This document shows positions 47,584 to 59,395 of a stretch of 64,000 nucleotides of DNA, in pieces. This stretch comes from Lepas anatifera (taxonomy: Eukaryota; Arthropoda; Thecostraca; Lepadidae). The notes below the pieces were generated by a model. That model searched no databases, was not told the DNA's origin, and saw nothing but the letters and a program-made list of their open reading frames with translations. The stretch is taken from NCBI GenBank assembly GCA_034440635.1, contig JAOTON010000897.1, positions 930,001 through 994,000 on the forward strand, given 5' to 3'. Both the position numbers and the translations under genes were made by a program. The first letter of the stretch is position 1. Every line of letters starts with the position of its first letter.

Positions 47584-48189
47584 ACAAAGGCCACTTAAAC
47601 TGTGTTTTGTCCTTCACGTTAACTGTGAAATCACTTGCCCTTCACCACCTTGGAGGGGGGGTTCGATCGGAGAACCCCTCTCGATTTTACACAAATTATT
47701 CCGAGCTGATTTAACCCTCGCGCTTACAGGGGGGTTGTTGCAACCCTCCTAAGGTTTTTCAAGAATTAAAAACGAGCTTTTCAAGTTAGAGCCTTGAAGG
47801 TTTGTGAAGCTTCTGGGGCATTCATGGCGCATGTTTTGCAAAAACAAATTTATTCCTACCTGTCAAGGTCACGGAGCTATGACCTCAAGAGTGGAAGCGT
47901 GTTGAGGTCATTTGGGCGCCTTTACCCGTTTTCACGTGAATGCTCCAGACTCTTATCGTTCTTTTGCAGCATTTGTTCATGAACTGGCCCAGAATATTGT
48001 CTTCCAACCTTCGAGGATCACTTTCTTTTTCTCACTTTCTTGTCTTCCAACCTTCGAGGATTCGAGGATCACAGGTTAGACCTTTTATGACCTTTTTGAC
48101 CTTCAATGACCTTGATTTGACCTTGCGTGACCTCAGTGATAACTCTGCGTCGAATAACGGCTACATATGCGTGTTTCGATTCGGTATTT

Positions 48190-49740
48190 CGAAATGAGGT
48201 GAACACCGAATTAGGAGACTTGCGTCCGATACGGATTTGACCCTTTTCAACCTGTGAACTTAGTTGACCTTGAAAGGGGTATAAACAATAACAGATAAAG
48301 AAGCAAGCAAATACTGGGCGTAAATTATGCATAATGGCTTGTGAATAGTCAATTTGAATGATATGGACGCTAAACTAGTTGGGTTGCATATTTTATGGAC
48401 TTGAACTTTTTTTTAAATTTGACCTTATTTGATCTTGAAGGGGGTGTAAGCAATAACGGATGATGAAGCAGGCACTAGGCGTAAATGATGCAAAATGTCT
48501 TATGAATAGTCAATTTGCAGCATGAGAAGGACGCTGAACAAAACGTTTTTCCTCCCATACAGATTTGACCTTTTTCGACCTTTGACCTAATTTGACCTTG
48601 AAGGAGGTGTTAGCAGTGAGATATGATTAGACAGAAAATAAATTTGCGTAAATGATGCCGAATGGCTTATGAATAGTCCATTTAACACGCGCACCATTGG
48701 GGGGGGCGAAATTCGCCCCCACTCCTAGTTTTCCCCGGATAACGCAAAAACGAAGAGACGCAGAACAACGAAACTTACAATACCTTATCCCTGATAAATT
48801 TTACGCATCTCACCAAATTCTTCAGTTCAAGTCATGTAGTCATGTCAGGTCAAGGAGCTATCCAAGGGCAAGCGACCCTACCTAAAAACCTAAAATTACG
48901 AGTTTGAAGCGGCGCCTAAGGAGCATCAGCCAACCGATTAGTTTGAAACTTTCAAAATATGATAAGGCCATTAGGATCTACAAATATTCTATCTCTGAAT
49001 TTTGATATTGTTGACTTAAGGAGGGTTCAAATTTTTGTCACCCCATTATATACGTATATGGAGAAAAATAGAAAGGGCTCGTTTTCGGTAAATACGGGAT
49101 TGATCAGGCAGAAAATGCTCAAACGGTGTATTCTTACCACTATATTGACCAGTAAGTTGGGTTTTTGCCCATCTGACCTCTCGAAGGTCATGTCACGTCA
49201 CAAAAGCATACAGTGATTGTTTTGCCAATAACTTCTCAATGAATTGAGATAAAGCTCCAATTCTGCTTGCATTGTGCTTGTATTGTCACGGGGAGTCGAT
49301 TGATATGCCACGTGACCATACCAGTTCACCCTGTGACCTTGACCTAGCTCGATATCATGCCATTTTTTACAATTTGACCAAGCAAGGTTATACTATACAT
49401 CATTCGATTTGCCACAATGAGAGGAATCCAATGATGCATACATATTTGCTCTAGCTCCGCTGAGTAGAAGTCTAGAGAGGGAAACGTACACTGCCCAGTT
49501 TTAAGCCTATGGGACCTTATTTGACCTATGCTGACCTCAATATTGACCTGACATAAAAATACTTATAATTTCTCTTCGTCTCGTCAAGAGCTTTCAACAC
49601 TTTCCGTAATTTTTCTTTAGCTTGCGTCGTGCCAGGGACCCCAGCGGGGCGCGTGTTAAATGATGTGGACACTGAACTAGCTGACTTGCTTCCAATATGG
49701 ACTTGACCTTTTACCTACTCATTGAGGTCAACCAGGTCAT
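48190..49740 (+). repeat. ~165-bp tandem repeat in D, interrupted by Q
   Basis: GAATAGTCAATTT-like motifs occur at about 48342, 48505 and 48671, each followed by a variant of GGACGCTGAAC. The last unit is split by Q and resumes at 49660 with ATGATGTGGACACTGAACTAG. There are about four units, each with several TGACCTT motifs. Confidence 0.75.
48682..49659 (+). mobile_element. TTAA-flanked MITE, family Q, nested in D
   Basis: The ends TTAACACGCGCACCATTGGG and CCCAGCGGGGCGCGTGTTAA are inverted, with TTAA at both edges. It interrupts the tandem repeat of D precisely at TTAA. It is non-coding, with TGACCT motifs. Confidence 0.82.
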
Positions 49741-50277
49741 TGACCTAAACTAGAAGGTGACCTGATGACCCGAGATTTTGATGAAAGAAGCCTTTGACCT
49801 TGTTTAAAGCGCTAAATTTGAATTCAGTGTCCAAAATTACCCCTCTGAAACTGAACAATTGACATATTGGGCAATTTCGAGTTTTACCGGTCAGTGACTT
49901 CTGACATTTGACCTCACCTCCTGCATTACCTAGATGGGTCACATAGGTGTATAGCACATGAATCGACGCGAGAATGTCAGTTTCTCAATCTAATGACCAT
50001 ACAAATGTGATTTGTTGTCAAAATTACCCTCAATAGCAGCCAAAACGGCAAATTGGCCGTAACAGGGCGAAAATCAGGTCATTGACCTGACCTGGAAGGT
50101 GACCTTACGACCTAAGACCATCAAAAATTGGTATCAATCGCAAGTACTCGTGACGACCAACACGCTGGTTTTTACCGCGGAGCTCTACGCCGATTAGGGG
50201 CCAATCGCGAGGGGGTCGCAACGGCCCCCTCTGTACAGGCGAAGGTGGCGAAAACCCGAGTACGTGCAAGGGGTAAG

Positions 50278-50729
50278 TGAGACGCGCGTCACTTCGAAAG
50301 TCTCTGGAGTGATCAATTTGACAACTAATGACCGAAAATTGGCATCGGTTTAGGCCAATGGGCTATGACGCCATTTCCAAGCCAATGTAAGTCTATTCTA
50401 TTCTTTTAAAATGAGGCTGAAAAATCGTGGTTTAACTCGGCTTTCAGAAGCGCTAGGTCATGTTTCTAAATATCCTTTATAAGCTCTTGAAACATAGAAT
50501 ATCGATGATGCCATCGATTTTGAGGTCAGCGCAATACCGAAGTCACCAGAGGTCACCAAAAGTCACTGTTTTCGAAATTGCTTGTGTCTGGGACATTTGA
50601 ACGAAACAAGATACGGTCTTAAATTTGGTATCATAGTGATGAGGATTACCCAACGATTAGAATAATGTACAGCATGACCTTGAAAATTCATTTTTTATAC
50701 TGACCGTAGATTAAGGTAATCATGTGACC
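50278..50729. other. Unassigned
   Basis: A few GGTCA motifs are present. No gene was recognised. Confidence 0.35.
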
Positions 50730-51744
50730 TTAACTCGCACAGTGGAGGGGGTCCTAAAGTGCCCCACCTAGTTTTCCAAGTTGGCTGGAGAACCGATCGC
50801 CGACGGAAAACAGATTTGTAAATTTGAGGAAGTGTATGAGCGCGTCGATTGGTGAAGAATGTTTGAAAATCGGTCATTTAGATTTTGACTTATAGGCTTT
50901 CAAAGTCATACCTTTATTTGGAGACCGTCGCAATCGCGCGGTCGCATCAGTTCGCCTGCACTGTATACTGAGTGGTGACGTCATAACGCCATATAATCAG
51001 GCTGTATGTCAAGCATGAAGGTCAAAGTCAAAGGTCACAGGCCAATGTTATTGACCCCAGTATCCCGGTCATATGACATTATTCAGTATGACATATAGTA
51101 TGATATGACTCTAAAGCTACGGCTTTTTAAGGTCAAGATCACAGGTCAGAGTCCAAAGTTTTTTTAAGCTTTAACCTTCATTTCCCGCCCAAAGGCTGCT
51201 ATAGTGGCAGTTATATTGTACATTATTGGGAACACGTCATGTTGTTACGGCATAGGTGGGGCATTGCACGACATGTCGGCACACTCGATAGTCGACTTCA
51301 CCCGCTCATGTCTTCGACTTTATTCATACTTTGTCCATGGGCTTATCGGCAGCGCAGGACACGCCTGTGACATTTTGAGCTCGCTAGTTCCAACGGTACA
51401 GGGCTTATAGCCTCCTACATTTTTACCATTTGCCGGCGCAGCAGTTTCTTTTGCAGCTATTCTATCAAATTAGAATAATGATAAGAGGGTAAAATTATAT
51501 ATCAAAAGGTTTGGAATAAGCCAATGAATACAACGGTGGCAGTTTCGAAATATTTATTTCATTTTCATTGGAAACAAGTTGAAATTATTAAAAACATTAA
51601 GTAGTTATAAAAATATGTTCTGCAGCGTCAATTTGACATTGAAAAGAATAAACTTGTATTATTTTTTTAACATTAAGTAGTTTAAAAAATCTAGTAGTTT
51701 TAAAAAATATGTTATTCAACTTGACAGGTAAAAGAGCACGTCTC

Positions 51745-52215
51745 AAAGTTTTAAGATCAAGCACAAAAACCGAGGGTATTTGCTTCTAAATACGAAAAAA
51801 CAAAATAGAGCATGAGTACGTACCGTTAGCGCACCCCGCGCGGTGCGCATGACACCTTTTCTTCCCTCTATACCTTAGGTACCGTGACATTGACCTGAAG
51901 ATAATTGCCAAAGGAGCAAGCGATTGTGTGTTAACAGAAGAACTTTGTTTCCAATCATTTCTATCGTTTTCCTCTTTGTTTCAGCGATTGGAATTACGGT
52001 CTTAGAGCTCGAGACATGCCGGTTGAGGTATGAGGGGTTAAACCAGTATGTTACTTAAAACACGTGTTCTTCAGCGTTTATTTGAAAACCTCACAAGTGT
52101 GAATCAAAAAGGGAAGTGTTGAGATCAAAAATAAAAGCCGCGGGTACTTTCCTTTAAGCATGAAAAACCAACGGCACATAATATGGGGAAGCGCCGTTGG
52201 CGGACCCTGTGCAAT
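51745..52215. repeat. Imperfect tandem duplication, ~370-bp spacing
   Basis: GATCAAGCACAAAAACCGAG then GGTATTTGCTTCTAAATACG at about 51750 parallels GATCAAAAATAAAAGCCGCG then GGTACTTTCCTTTAAGCATG at about 52118. A GCACCCCGCGCGGTGCGC palindrome follows the first copy. Confidence 0.55.
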
Positions 52216-52299
52216 GCGCGACCCACGCTACACCTCGCATTTTATAGTGCTAGGCATGAAACGATGACATAAAACGGCTATTGAAATGCTTGACCTTTT

Positions 52300-52661
52300 A
52301 CAGAGTATTTTTAGCCGAAAATAATGAAACGTCCATGATTCTTCTGAAAAATTTACAGTAAGCTCAATATATCAATATTTAAATGCTCCTCTATGGTAAG
52401 AAAAACCCCTGCATGTGCATGACGTCAAGATCTGGCAACTACTACCATATTCAATAGGCTTCAATACACTGACTAATAACCGTGACATCAGTATGACGTC
52501 ACGCCAACAGCCGACCACTGTGGCCGGCTCCTTGGGTACATTTCAGGCAGGTGTTTTAGTTCCAAGACAAATTATATGTTTAGTACCGAGTTTTCCGTCA
52601 TTCTTTACTATTTGGCTATATCAGTTAAAATTACGTTATACAGGTGCCACATTCGCTTTAA
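52300..52661 (+). mobile_element. MITE family B, copy B7, left end lost
   Basis: The sequence from TTTTTAGCCGAAAATAATG to GGTGCCACATTCGCTTTAA follows family B in order. The left terminus is missing and the CRE core reads ATGACGTCA out of its normal context. TTAA is on the right. Confidence 0.85.
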
Positions 52662-52935
52662 ACACGCAAATAACAGACAATAACCGAAATCAAGTTATCA
52701 TTTTATCAAGATAGTACTTGTGCACATTGAAACTGTTTTATTGTTTAATCCAATTACTCCCATTTATGTAACAAATTAACATGCCTATTCCTGTCATGAT
52801 CTATTCCAGCATTCGATCCCATGGCCACCACTATTATCTATTCACGTCTCGAAATTTTACACACAAGAGCCCTTCTCCCATCCGGTAAATTGAAAAATAT
52901 AAATAAAGGACAATGGAAAATGCCCACATAATCCA
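52662..52935 (+). repeat. Dispersed repeat P, copy 2
   Basis: It begins directly at the right TTAA of B7 and matches P copy 1 at 39418-39700. B7 may therefore have landed at P's own terminal TTAA. Confidence 0.7.
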
Positions 52936-53699
52936 TAAATTTAAGTGAGATAAAGATAAACGCTTACGTCGAAGATGTAACGGTTTTTTATGGAAGCACT
53001 TGTTCCTTGAGAGTTGCTTGAATATTTTTGCCCATTTCCAGAGCGCATCGAGCTTAGAATCAAATCACAACAAAACACGAGCCTTTTGGATAGGGAGGGA
53101 TGTCATAAACGGAAGCCCGCTATGCACTAATGCCCGCTTCAGTGGAAAACAGATTTTGTAGATATTTTAGGAATCAAGATGTGTAATGATACTAGTGTAT
53201 GAAGAGTACAGTGCCTCAAATACGATGGCGCATCAATTACGATAATAAACTAGAAAAACTCAAGTGCTGCCCTACTGCTTGCAATGGGAACTCCTTACTC
53301 CTTTTCCGAGGATTCATTTAATTTTTAATTAAGTCTGAAATGTTCTCGCAATTAGTGTATGTAACGTCTATAGTTCCTTCTCCTTCTCAGAAGTTCGTTC
53401 TAACTCTGGAAAAATTAATTTTGAGTTCGTTTGGGGAGGAAGGAGGGAAAAATTGAGCGGGCTTTCCTGAAATACAAATACAAAGACAGTGGTCTGAAAG
53501 TACAGGTCCGACGTTGAAAGCCTATAAGTCAAAAATAATATTTTCAAAACTCCCTCATCAATCGACGCATTCATGAATTATCCCAAATGTAGCGAAGTAA
53601 CGTTGTCCGGCGGCGAAAGGTTCTCCGACCAGCTTGGAAAAATAGGTGGGGCTGGTGGGGGGGGGGACTTTAGGACACCTTCCTCACTACGTGTGTTAA

Positions 53700-54329
53700 T
53701 ACTTTGGGGACTGAAATTACATACCCTATGCAGATAAATTTCGAGCGAAATTTAATGCAGATCTTGCTCAGAAGAAATGAGAATTGAAAACTCGGAAATA
53801 TGATAAAACTACCCGGAATTTCTGTCCGATCTTTATGGGTAAGAATGCTGTCAGGAAATGATGATTTCCGTGTTGTTTGCCGACTTCCTTTGTCTAAAAA
53901 TGTTATTACACTTATTTCGACCAGACTGAGATACTGAAAACATACCGTAACAGCGATTACCCGGTTCACCCCTAGATCCGTTTTGCCCTTTCCCCTAACT
54001 CAATAACTTTATAATGCATGCCAGTCCACCCACACAAAAATCCACCCCGATGTTTTAGACAAAAGCTCTCTCATGTTTGCCTGTAGAAAGTTCTTACATA
54101 ACCTATCGTAAATGTGTTTATGTAGCACAATATGATGAGCATTGTCAGCTTATCAGCCGCCTTAATGAGGGAATTCGAATGGATTACATGTGAGGTCACT
54201 TGCCCCGGTCTCAGATCAGACCCGAGATCATCCTGGCTTTAAGTTCAAAATAAAGATGAGAAAAATGTCAGAAAAGAGTGATATAATTTTGATGGTACTA
54301 TGCACTGTGATCTTTTGGTCAATTGGGAA
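53700..54329. other. Unassigned
   Basis: No gene or known repeat was recognised. Confidence 0.35.
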
Positions 54330-54729
54330 AACCCTATCTAAGTAGGGGAGGGTGTAAAAAATATTCTGGGGCTGGCACTTAAAGGGTGAAACTTCAATCA
54401 ATTCTAAGCAACTTTGCAATATATCTTCTGTTTCGATCTTTCAATAAACACATGCCCTTGGCAAAATTACTTTTTCATGTCAGCGATGCGCGGTCGTGGC
54501 GCCCCGCGCTACCAAGTCGGTGTCAATAAGGGCGATTATGCGCTCCCTAGGCATATGCATCTCGCCTTTTCGACAGTACAATGCCGCTGAGGGAATCAAC
54601 GGTGCCTCTGCATAACTAAGAAACCGTTTGGTCATCTAGTTTTGGACATAAGCTAACACACAAGAACTCTGAAAGACCTAATCTAACATTCGGGAGCACT
54701 AGTTGCTTAGTTTCATGCGCAATGCTATC

Positions 54730-54862
54730 CATTGGCGGATCTAGGTATTCATTTGGGGGAGGCTAGGGGCTCGAGCCTCCCCTTTTATTGCCTCGGAACA
54801 GCCTCCGGCTAGGCACTCGGGGGCAAGCTTGAGCCCCTAAGCTCCCCTTGTATCTGCCACTG
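54730..54862. mobile_element. Small hAT-like MITE
   Basis: CATTGGCGGATCTAGG at the left and the complement of CAGTGGCAGATACAAGG at the right. The flanks ATGCTATC and GCGCTAGC match in 5 of 8 bases. Confidence 0.65.
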
Positions 54863-55005
54863 GCGCTAGCATGCTTACGGAATATCGTTCGCAGTTCGAG
54901 GATGAGCTGACGAGTATTGCTGGGATTAGTGGCGTGAAGCGAATAATTCAAAGTTTGGTATTCTTCTCCATATTTAGGCCAATGCCAAGCTATGCCTATA
55001 AGGTA

Positions 55006-55934
55006 GGGGAGACCGGGGCAAAACGGACTCTGGGGCAAAACGGATTTTAGCTATTTTGGTATGTTAGTGGTGTTTCCATTTATATTTTAGAAGATGAACG
55101 ACTGCTTTAGACAAAGGACGTCAGAATATAGCGCGCATATCGGCAGTTAGCGGCATCATTTCGACGTGGGCTGGCTGGAGAGGATTTTCCTGTACGCATT
55201 ACGATATCTACTAGTTTTAAATCTTCCTTTTTTCGAGAGGCAGACTGAGCTCAGTTTTGATGGTGAAATGTTTGAATAAGTGGAAGTGTAGGCTTAGGGT
55301 AAGGTTAATTTCAAATTTCAAGCCTGCTATTTCTCCGACACGTAAAAACTTGAATCGGAGCAGCTATGGGGCAAAATGAAAGGGGCAAAATATACTAATG
55401 GTGTAAAATGGTCTGATAGTCTGGTTTGCCCCACACCACTTAGGATAATGTGTTATGTAGTTTGTTTTGTTGTAAAGTCAAAGAAACAGCGAGAAAACAA
55501 GGCAGAGGCGGGCCCAGGTTGGAGAGGCAGTCTTGTGTCAAAATGAAAGCAGGTTAAAATTTTCACTGAGTTAATAGATGTTGACGCTTTAACAAAAGTA
55601 TGATGTTTTTCCGCCTTATTACCCGGGCTGCCAGGGATGTGGATTTATATATCTTTGGGGGTGCCCGGGCAAAATCCAATGACAGCAGGTCTTACTGTGA
55701 GTTTTGCCCCTTGCTGAAAACCATTATGCCCCAGGGTTGGGGCAAAACGGACAAAAACATTAGCTTATATATTTTACTGCCATGTTTTCCAAATTATTTT
55801 TTAGTTGATACTCTTACATAAGAGACACAATTAATTAGGCTACGTCAGGGCGTATAGCTCAACATTTTCGGCCCGCTATTGAGCTTGCTATGTTAGGAAG
55901 ACACTTAGGGTGTCCGTTTTACCCCGGTCTCCCC
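55006..55934. mobile_element. Element M: MITE with GGGGAGACCGGGG ends
   Basis: GGGGAGACCGGGGCAAAACG at the left is mirrored by CGTTTTACCCCGGTCTCCCC at the right, with one mismatch. The motif GGGGCAAAA(C/T)G recurs several times inside in both orientations. No transposase was seen. Similar ends are widespread in animals; the superfamily is not assigned. Confidence 0.85.
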
Positions 55935-56613
55935 TTCACAAAATGATGAGCAGACTAGACAAATAATTCATTTCAAACACCAATAACAAGCATAGGCTCT
56001 TCTCTTCTCCTCTTCTCCCTCCTTAAGACCTGGAATGAGGTGGTAGCTCCACAAATATTAAATATTCTTGATATCCCACTACTCAGTAAATTTTCCAAAA
56101 TAGTTGTGAATAAGCGTTTTCTTCAAAATTATTTGCAAAGTTCAGCTCTCATAAAGAAAAGTAAAAAAATTATGTACAGCTGGTTCCACACTGATTGGTA
56201 GGTATAAGTGTCAGTTGTTTTCAGAAATATCTTAAAAACGATTACACTTCTCACAAAAGGTTGCGTCTCTACTAATACATTTTGACGAGCTCTTTAAATG
56301 TGGATGCGAACTGGATGCGACGTCAATTTTGAAAATTATGAACGAAAAACTGTTTTGGCTTATCCCGATGATTTTTTGTCTTTTCTTCATTACTGCCGAA
56401 TTTTGGACCCGATGAAGTATTTTTGCATGTCAGTTCATGTATCCAGTTAAAAAGCACCAGGTGAGGCAACAATGGTGTCGGCAGGAAACATCACTTGAGA
56501 GATATTTCGCAAAAACGACCGCGGCCTAACACTTACTATTCACTATGGAACCGGCTGTACATATTTTTTAATGAAATTTAGAAATATTTCCCCCCGTCGC
56601 CAATTTCTCCGCA

Positions 56614-56974
56614 ATGTCGTCATACTCGGAAATCCGAACTGGCGGTGAACGACGAATTCTACCGCACCATTGTCGGACTGTTGGGACATTCTCATCCATT
56701 GAGGAAGAATCGAAGGCTGTCTGTGAAGTTGTGAATACAGTGTTAGACAGAAAGGTCATACTGAGCTGTAGCAAGGAACGCAGTCTTGAGGTAGATACCC
56801 TCCCGGACAGGAACAACATCCGGAAGCTTAGACCTTATCCAGACTCTTTGGGCGTAGTCGCAGATGAAGTGACTCACGAATGTTCCAAGGGAAAGTCGAT
56901 TACGCATGCCATCGACTACGACAAAAGAAGGGAGTGGACCAGTTTGCCCTCAGGGCATTCACATTGGTCAAGAG
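56614..56974 (+). CDS. Unknown reading frame, possibly a broken exon
   Basis: The frame starts at ATG 56614-56616 and runs about 118 codons until it enters a small hAT-like insertion at 56975. It is mixed charged/hydrophobic without repeats, contains 5 Cys, and has no domain I know. No flanking splice sites could be assigned with confidence. It may be a remnant of R's own protein or spurious. Confidence 0.3.
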
Positions 56975-57133
56975 CAGTGGCGGATACAGGTGGGGGGGGC
57001 AGGGGCTCACATCCCCGAAGTGTCTGAATGCCTATAGTTAATACGTAGGCGGAGGCTGATCCGAGGCAATGGTGGGTTAGGCTCGAGCTCCATAGCCTCC
57101 CCACAAAAAAAAGAAGTCCTGGATCCGGCACTG
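56975..57133. mobile_element. Small hAT-like MITE
   Basis: The ends CAGTGGCGGATACAGG and CCTGGATCCGGCACTG are inverted. The flanks GTCAAGAG and GTCAAAAG match in 7 of 8 bases. It interrupts the preceding reading frame. Confidence 0.87.
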
Positions 57134-57929
57134 GTCAAAAGCCTCCATTGCCTCTTCTCTTGACTAATAACTGTGGGGAAGACAATAGGGGACGTCGCCC
57201 CTAATGTCTATCTGTACTGAAGGTATAGGGAAATTCACATAACCTCAGTACAGAGGTACCCAAGAAAGCGCCAGATGGTGCCCAGGCACCCAGTGCACCC
57301 GCCTGGCTACGGGCCTGCCCAGGTATCTTTAGCAGCTATTTCATAGATGAAATGTGACCAAACATACTAAACTGGCGAATTTCATATGCAGAGGCGGCGC
57401 AAATTCACCCCTATTGACAGAGACTGGGAAGCGCCGGGCGGCTCGACCTCACGTCACTGACACGAAAAAGAAATTTGGCCGAGGGCGGGTGTTTACTTAA
57501 AATCGAAAATGAAGATATATTGCAAAGTTGCTTAGAATTGATCGAAGTTACCAGCCCTAAGTGCCAACTTTTGTACTCCGATTTTTGCAAATTAACACCC
57601 CCTCTAATCTAAGGGTGATGAAATTAGTTCCGAAGCGGGCCAGAGTCAATAAATCTACTGTTGTGTTGATGATTTGATCCAAGCGATCTCATAAGATCAA
57701 CCCCCTTTTGTTTCAGGCAGCTTGCAAAAAACGCCGCAGGAGCCCGAGCAAGCTATGGCATATTTCTTTTGACGTTTGTTGGCGCCTACGTGGTCATCGA
57801 CTTCAATCGTTAGTAGACGTGCATTCCTATACTTGTGCACATACATGCATGTGGTGACTTCCGTATCATTGACATCATTTTGATTCGCATGCAATCAGAC
57901 CTCAGAATATTCGTTCTTATCTTGTAAAA

Positions 57930-58190
57930 CGCTACTATCCTAAATGTTATATGGGCCTGGGCGAATCGGAACGCGTTAAACGTCTGATTTAATATATCAG
58001 CATACCGATGCACCAAAAGCGACGATTTCGTTTTCATCGCGACGATTTCATCATGAGCGAAATCGTCGCTTTTTTGGTCTGCATCGGTATGCACGTGATA
58101 TATGTAAATCAGACTGATTGTTATAGCAGCGTTCCCTTTTTTCGATTTCGCCCTGAGGCCGCATGAAATAACATTTAGGATAGTAAATGA
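57930..58190. repeat. Large foldback, arms ~110 bp
   Basis: CTACTATCCTAAATGTTAT on the left is mirrored by ATAACATTTAGGATAGTA on the right. The arms continue to a tight inner stem in which CAAAAGCGACGATTTCG pairs with CGAAATCGTCGCTTTTTTG. ATATATCAGCATACCGATGC and its complement lie between. It is a palindromic MITE or a hairpin-forming element. Confidence 0.8.
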
Positions 58191-58650
58191 ATGAAAACTT
58201 ATTACCCTGCAGAAAAAAATAACTTAAAAGTTAGGGGAGTCGCCACCGCTCGCCGCATCTTCAGTCAATTTAGCTAATTAATTTCGAGTTCTATTTTTTC
58301 ATCGACTGTCTTTCCTAGGATAAGAATTATTTACAGGCATACCCCTGACCCAACTGAAAAATATACATTTAAAATCACATATTAAGAAAATGTTTATATG
58401 TGGTATAGGTATGTTTATCAGTTGATAGTAACTATTTGGAAAACAACGAAATTACTCTGGAGGTAGTGCGGTATGAAGGAGAGCGCTGGAAAAGGCAATT
58501 CCTGGTGTCTGCATACTCTTTGGTGAAGCGTTACACTAATACATGATTTCAGTCGGAAACTCTTTAAAAAAGAAAACCCCCACTCGTCCAAGTAAGCCAA
58601 AAAGTAACATGGTCAGTATGAAGTAACAGTGCTTTCCTTATTTTTTGCAG
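58191..58650. other. Likely intron upstream of the SGNH-like exon
   Basis: The stretch ends in a strong acceptor (TTATTTTTTGCAG). No other exon was identified in it. Confidence 0.4.
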
Positions 58651-59395
58651 TTCCCTCTTGGGCGTACTCTAAGCCTCAGGCGCTCCATAGCAGAGACATC
58701 AACTGCAGCAGCTGGTTCAGCCTCACTCGGACAGTAGATAGGGCAAACGGCGGAGACGAGGAGCCCTGCGTCGCGCCTGAGATGACATACGCCGATGCGC
58801 GCGCCTGCTTCCAAAGGCGCGCGCGTGAGCTCAGGCGACCAATCAAAATCACTCTCGTCGGCGACTCGCGCGCGCGCGTCCTATTCGAAACATTGGCAAG
58901 TGTGTTCAATTTAACCATACCGACTACGTACTTGCCTGAGGCTTCACCAGAGCAGTGGTGTTGGCTGAAAGGCCATTGCTCCTTAAAACACATTTACAAG
59001 AGTTTCATCCAAGTTAACTTTGAATGGCGTCCTTTCATCAACAAGTTCGCAGTATCAACTATATCAGACATAGCAAGATCATGCGAGCAGTCTGGCGCTG
59101 GTCACCAGGATTGCCCGGACCTCCTGGTAGTAAACGGTGCGCTGTGGTACTCGACAAGATGTCCGGGTCTGGAGGACACGCGCGGTGAGATCCTGACGCT
59201 GATGTACAGACTGCACATGCAGGAGGCGCTGTCGACTCTGCGCCGGACGTCTGGGCTGGTGACCACCTACTGGATGCTGGACCAGCCTGTCTTAGCCGAC
59301 CTCGGTCCCGACGGTCTGATGCAGAGGCGGCAAGTGTCGAGTGAAAACAAGCAGCAGATGGTTGTTCAGACCATTGCTCTCGAGCAGTCTGTCAA
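58651..59395 (+). CDS. Internal exon of a CAS1/PC-esterase-like (SGNH) protein
   Basis: The exon follows TTTTTTGCAG and ends at AAG|GTGCGT. It is 745 bp and open throughout in one frame (first base is codon position 2). Near residue 70 it has I-T-L-V-G-D-S-R-A-R-V-L-F, the Gly-Asp-Ser block I nucleophile motif of the SGNH/PC-esterase fold found in CAS1-domain and related O-acetyl-modifying proteins. A second block reads L-L-V-V-N-G-A-L-W-Y, where the family usually has an oxyanion Asn-Gly. Several Cys (Asn-Cys-Ser-Ser-Trp near the start, W-C-W-L-K-G-H-C) suggest a lumenal or secreted enzyme. The C-terminal catalytic Asp-x-x-His block is not in this exon, so at least one more exon is needed downstream, and one upstream for the start. 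Substrate unknown; acetylation of glycans is the family's known role. A loose sequence-only identification. Confidence 0.75.

Larger units (their letters stand above)
47711..50277 (+). mobile_element. Putative TTAA element, family D, with internal tandem repeat and Q nested
   Basis: The left edge reads TTAACCCTCGCGCTTACAGG, then GGGGTTGTTGCAACCC. The right edge, complemented, reads TTACCCCTTGCACG and further in TACAGAGGGGGCCGTTGC, GACCCCC. The pairing is partial, so this is tentative. AGGTCA/TGACCT motifs are frequent inside. Confidence 0.5.
50730..53699 (+). mobile_element. Putative TTAA element, family H
   Basis: From the left TTAA the sequence runs AACTCGCACAGTGGAGGGGG, GTCCTAAAGT, CCCCACCTAGTTTTCCAAG and GGAGAACCGATCGCCG. 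The complement of the right end gives the same order (TTAACACACGTAGTG, GTCCTAAAGTCCCC, CCCCACCTATTTTTCCAAG, GGAGAACCTTTCGCCG). The arms are about 85 bp. B7 and P copy 2 lie inside. No transposase was seen in the 2.97 kb. It could also be two partial copies. Confidence 0.65.
54330..57625. repeat. Inverted repeat pair ~100 bp, 3.1 kb apart (possible transposon R)
   Basis: The sequence near 54375-54430 (AACTTCAATCAATTCTAAGC, AACTTTGCAATATATCTTC) is the complement of 57505-57560. Homology extends outward through GGGCTGGCACTTA and GGGGAGGGTGT. The exact ends and target duplication are unclear. Inside are two small hAT-like elements, element M and a 118-codon frame. Confidence 0.65.

Noticed and set aside
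51204..51410. A hydrophobic 68-codon frame as a membrane protein
   Set aside because: It lacks an ATG start and any exon signal, and lies within candidate element H.
58629..58650. A start codon for the SGNH-like protein at 58629
   Set aside because: The codon is GTG and lies in the polypyrimidine tract of the splice acceptor; the exon starts at 58651.
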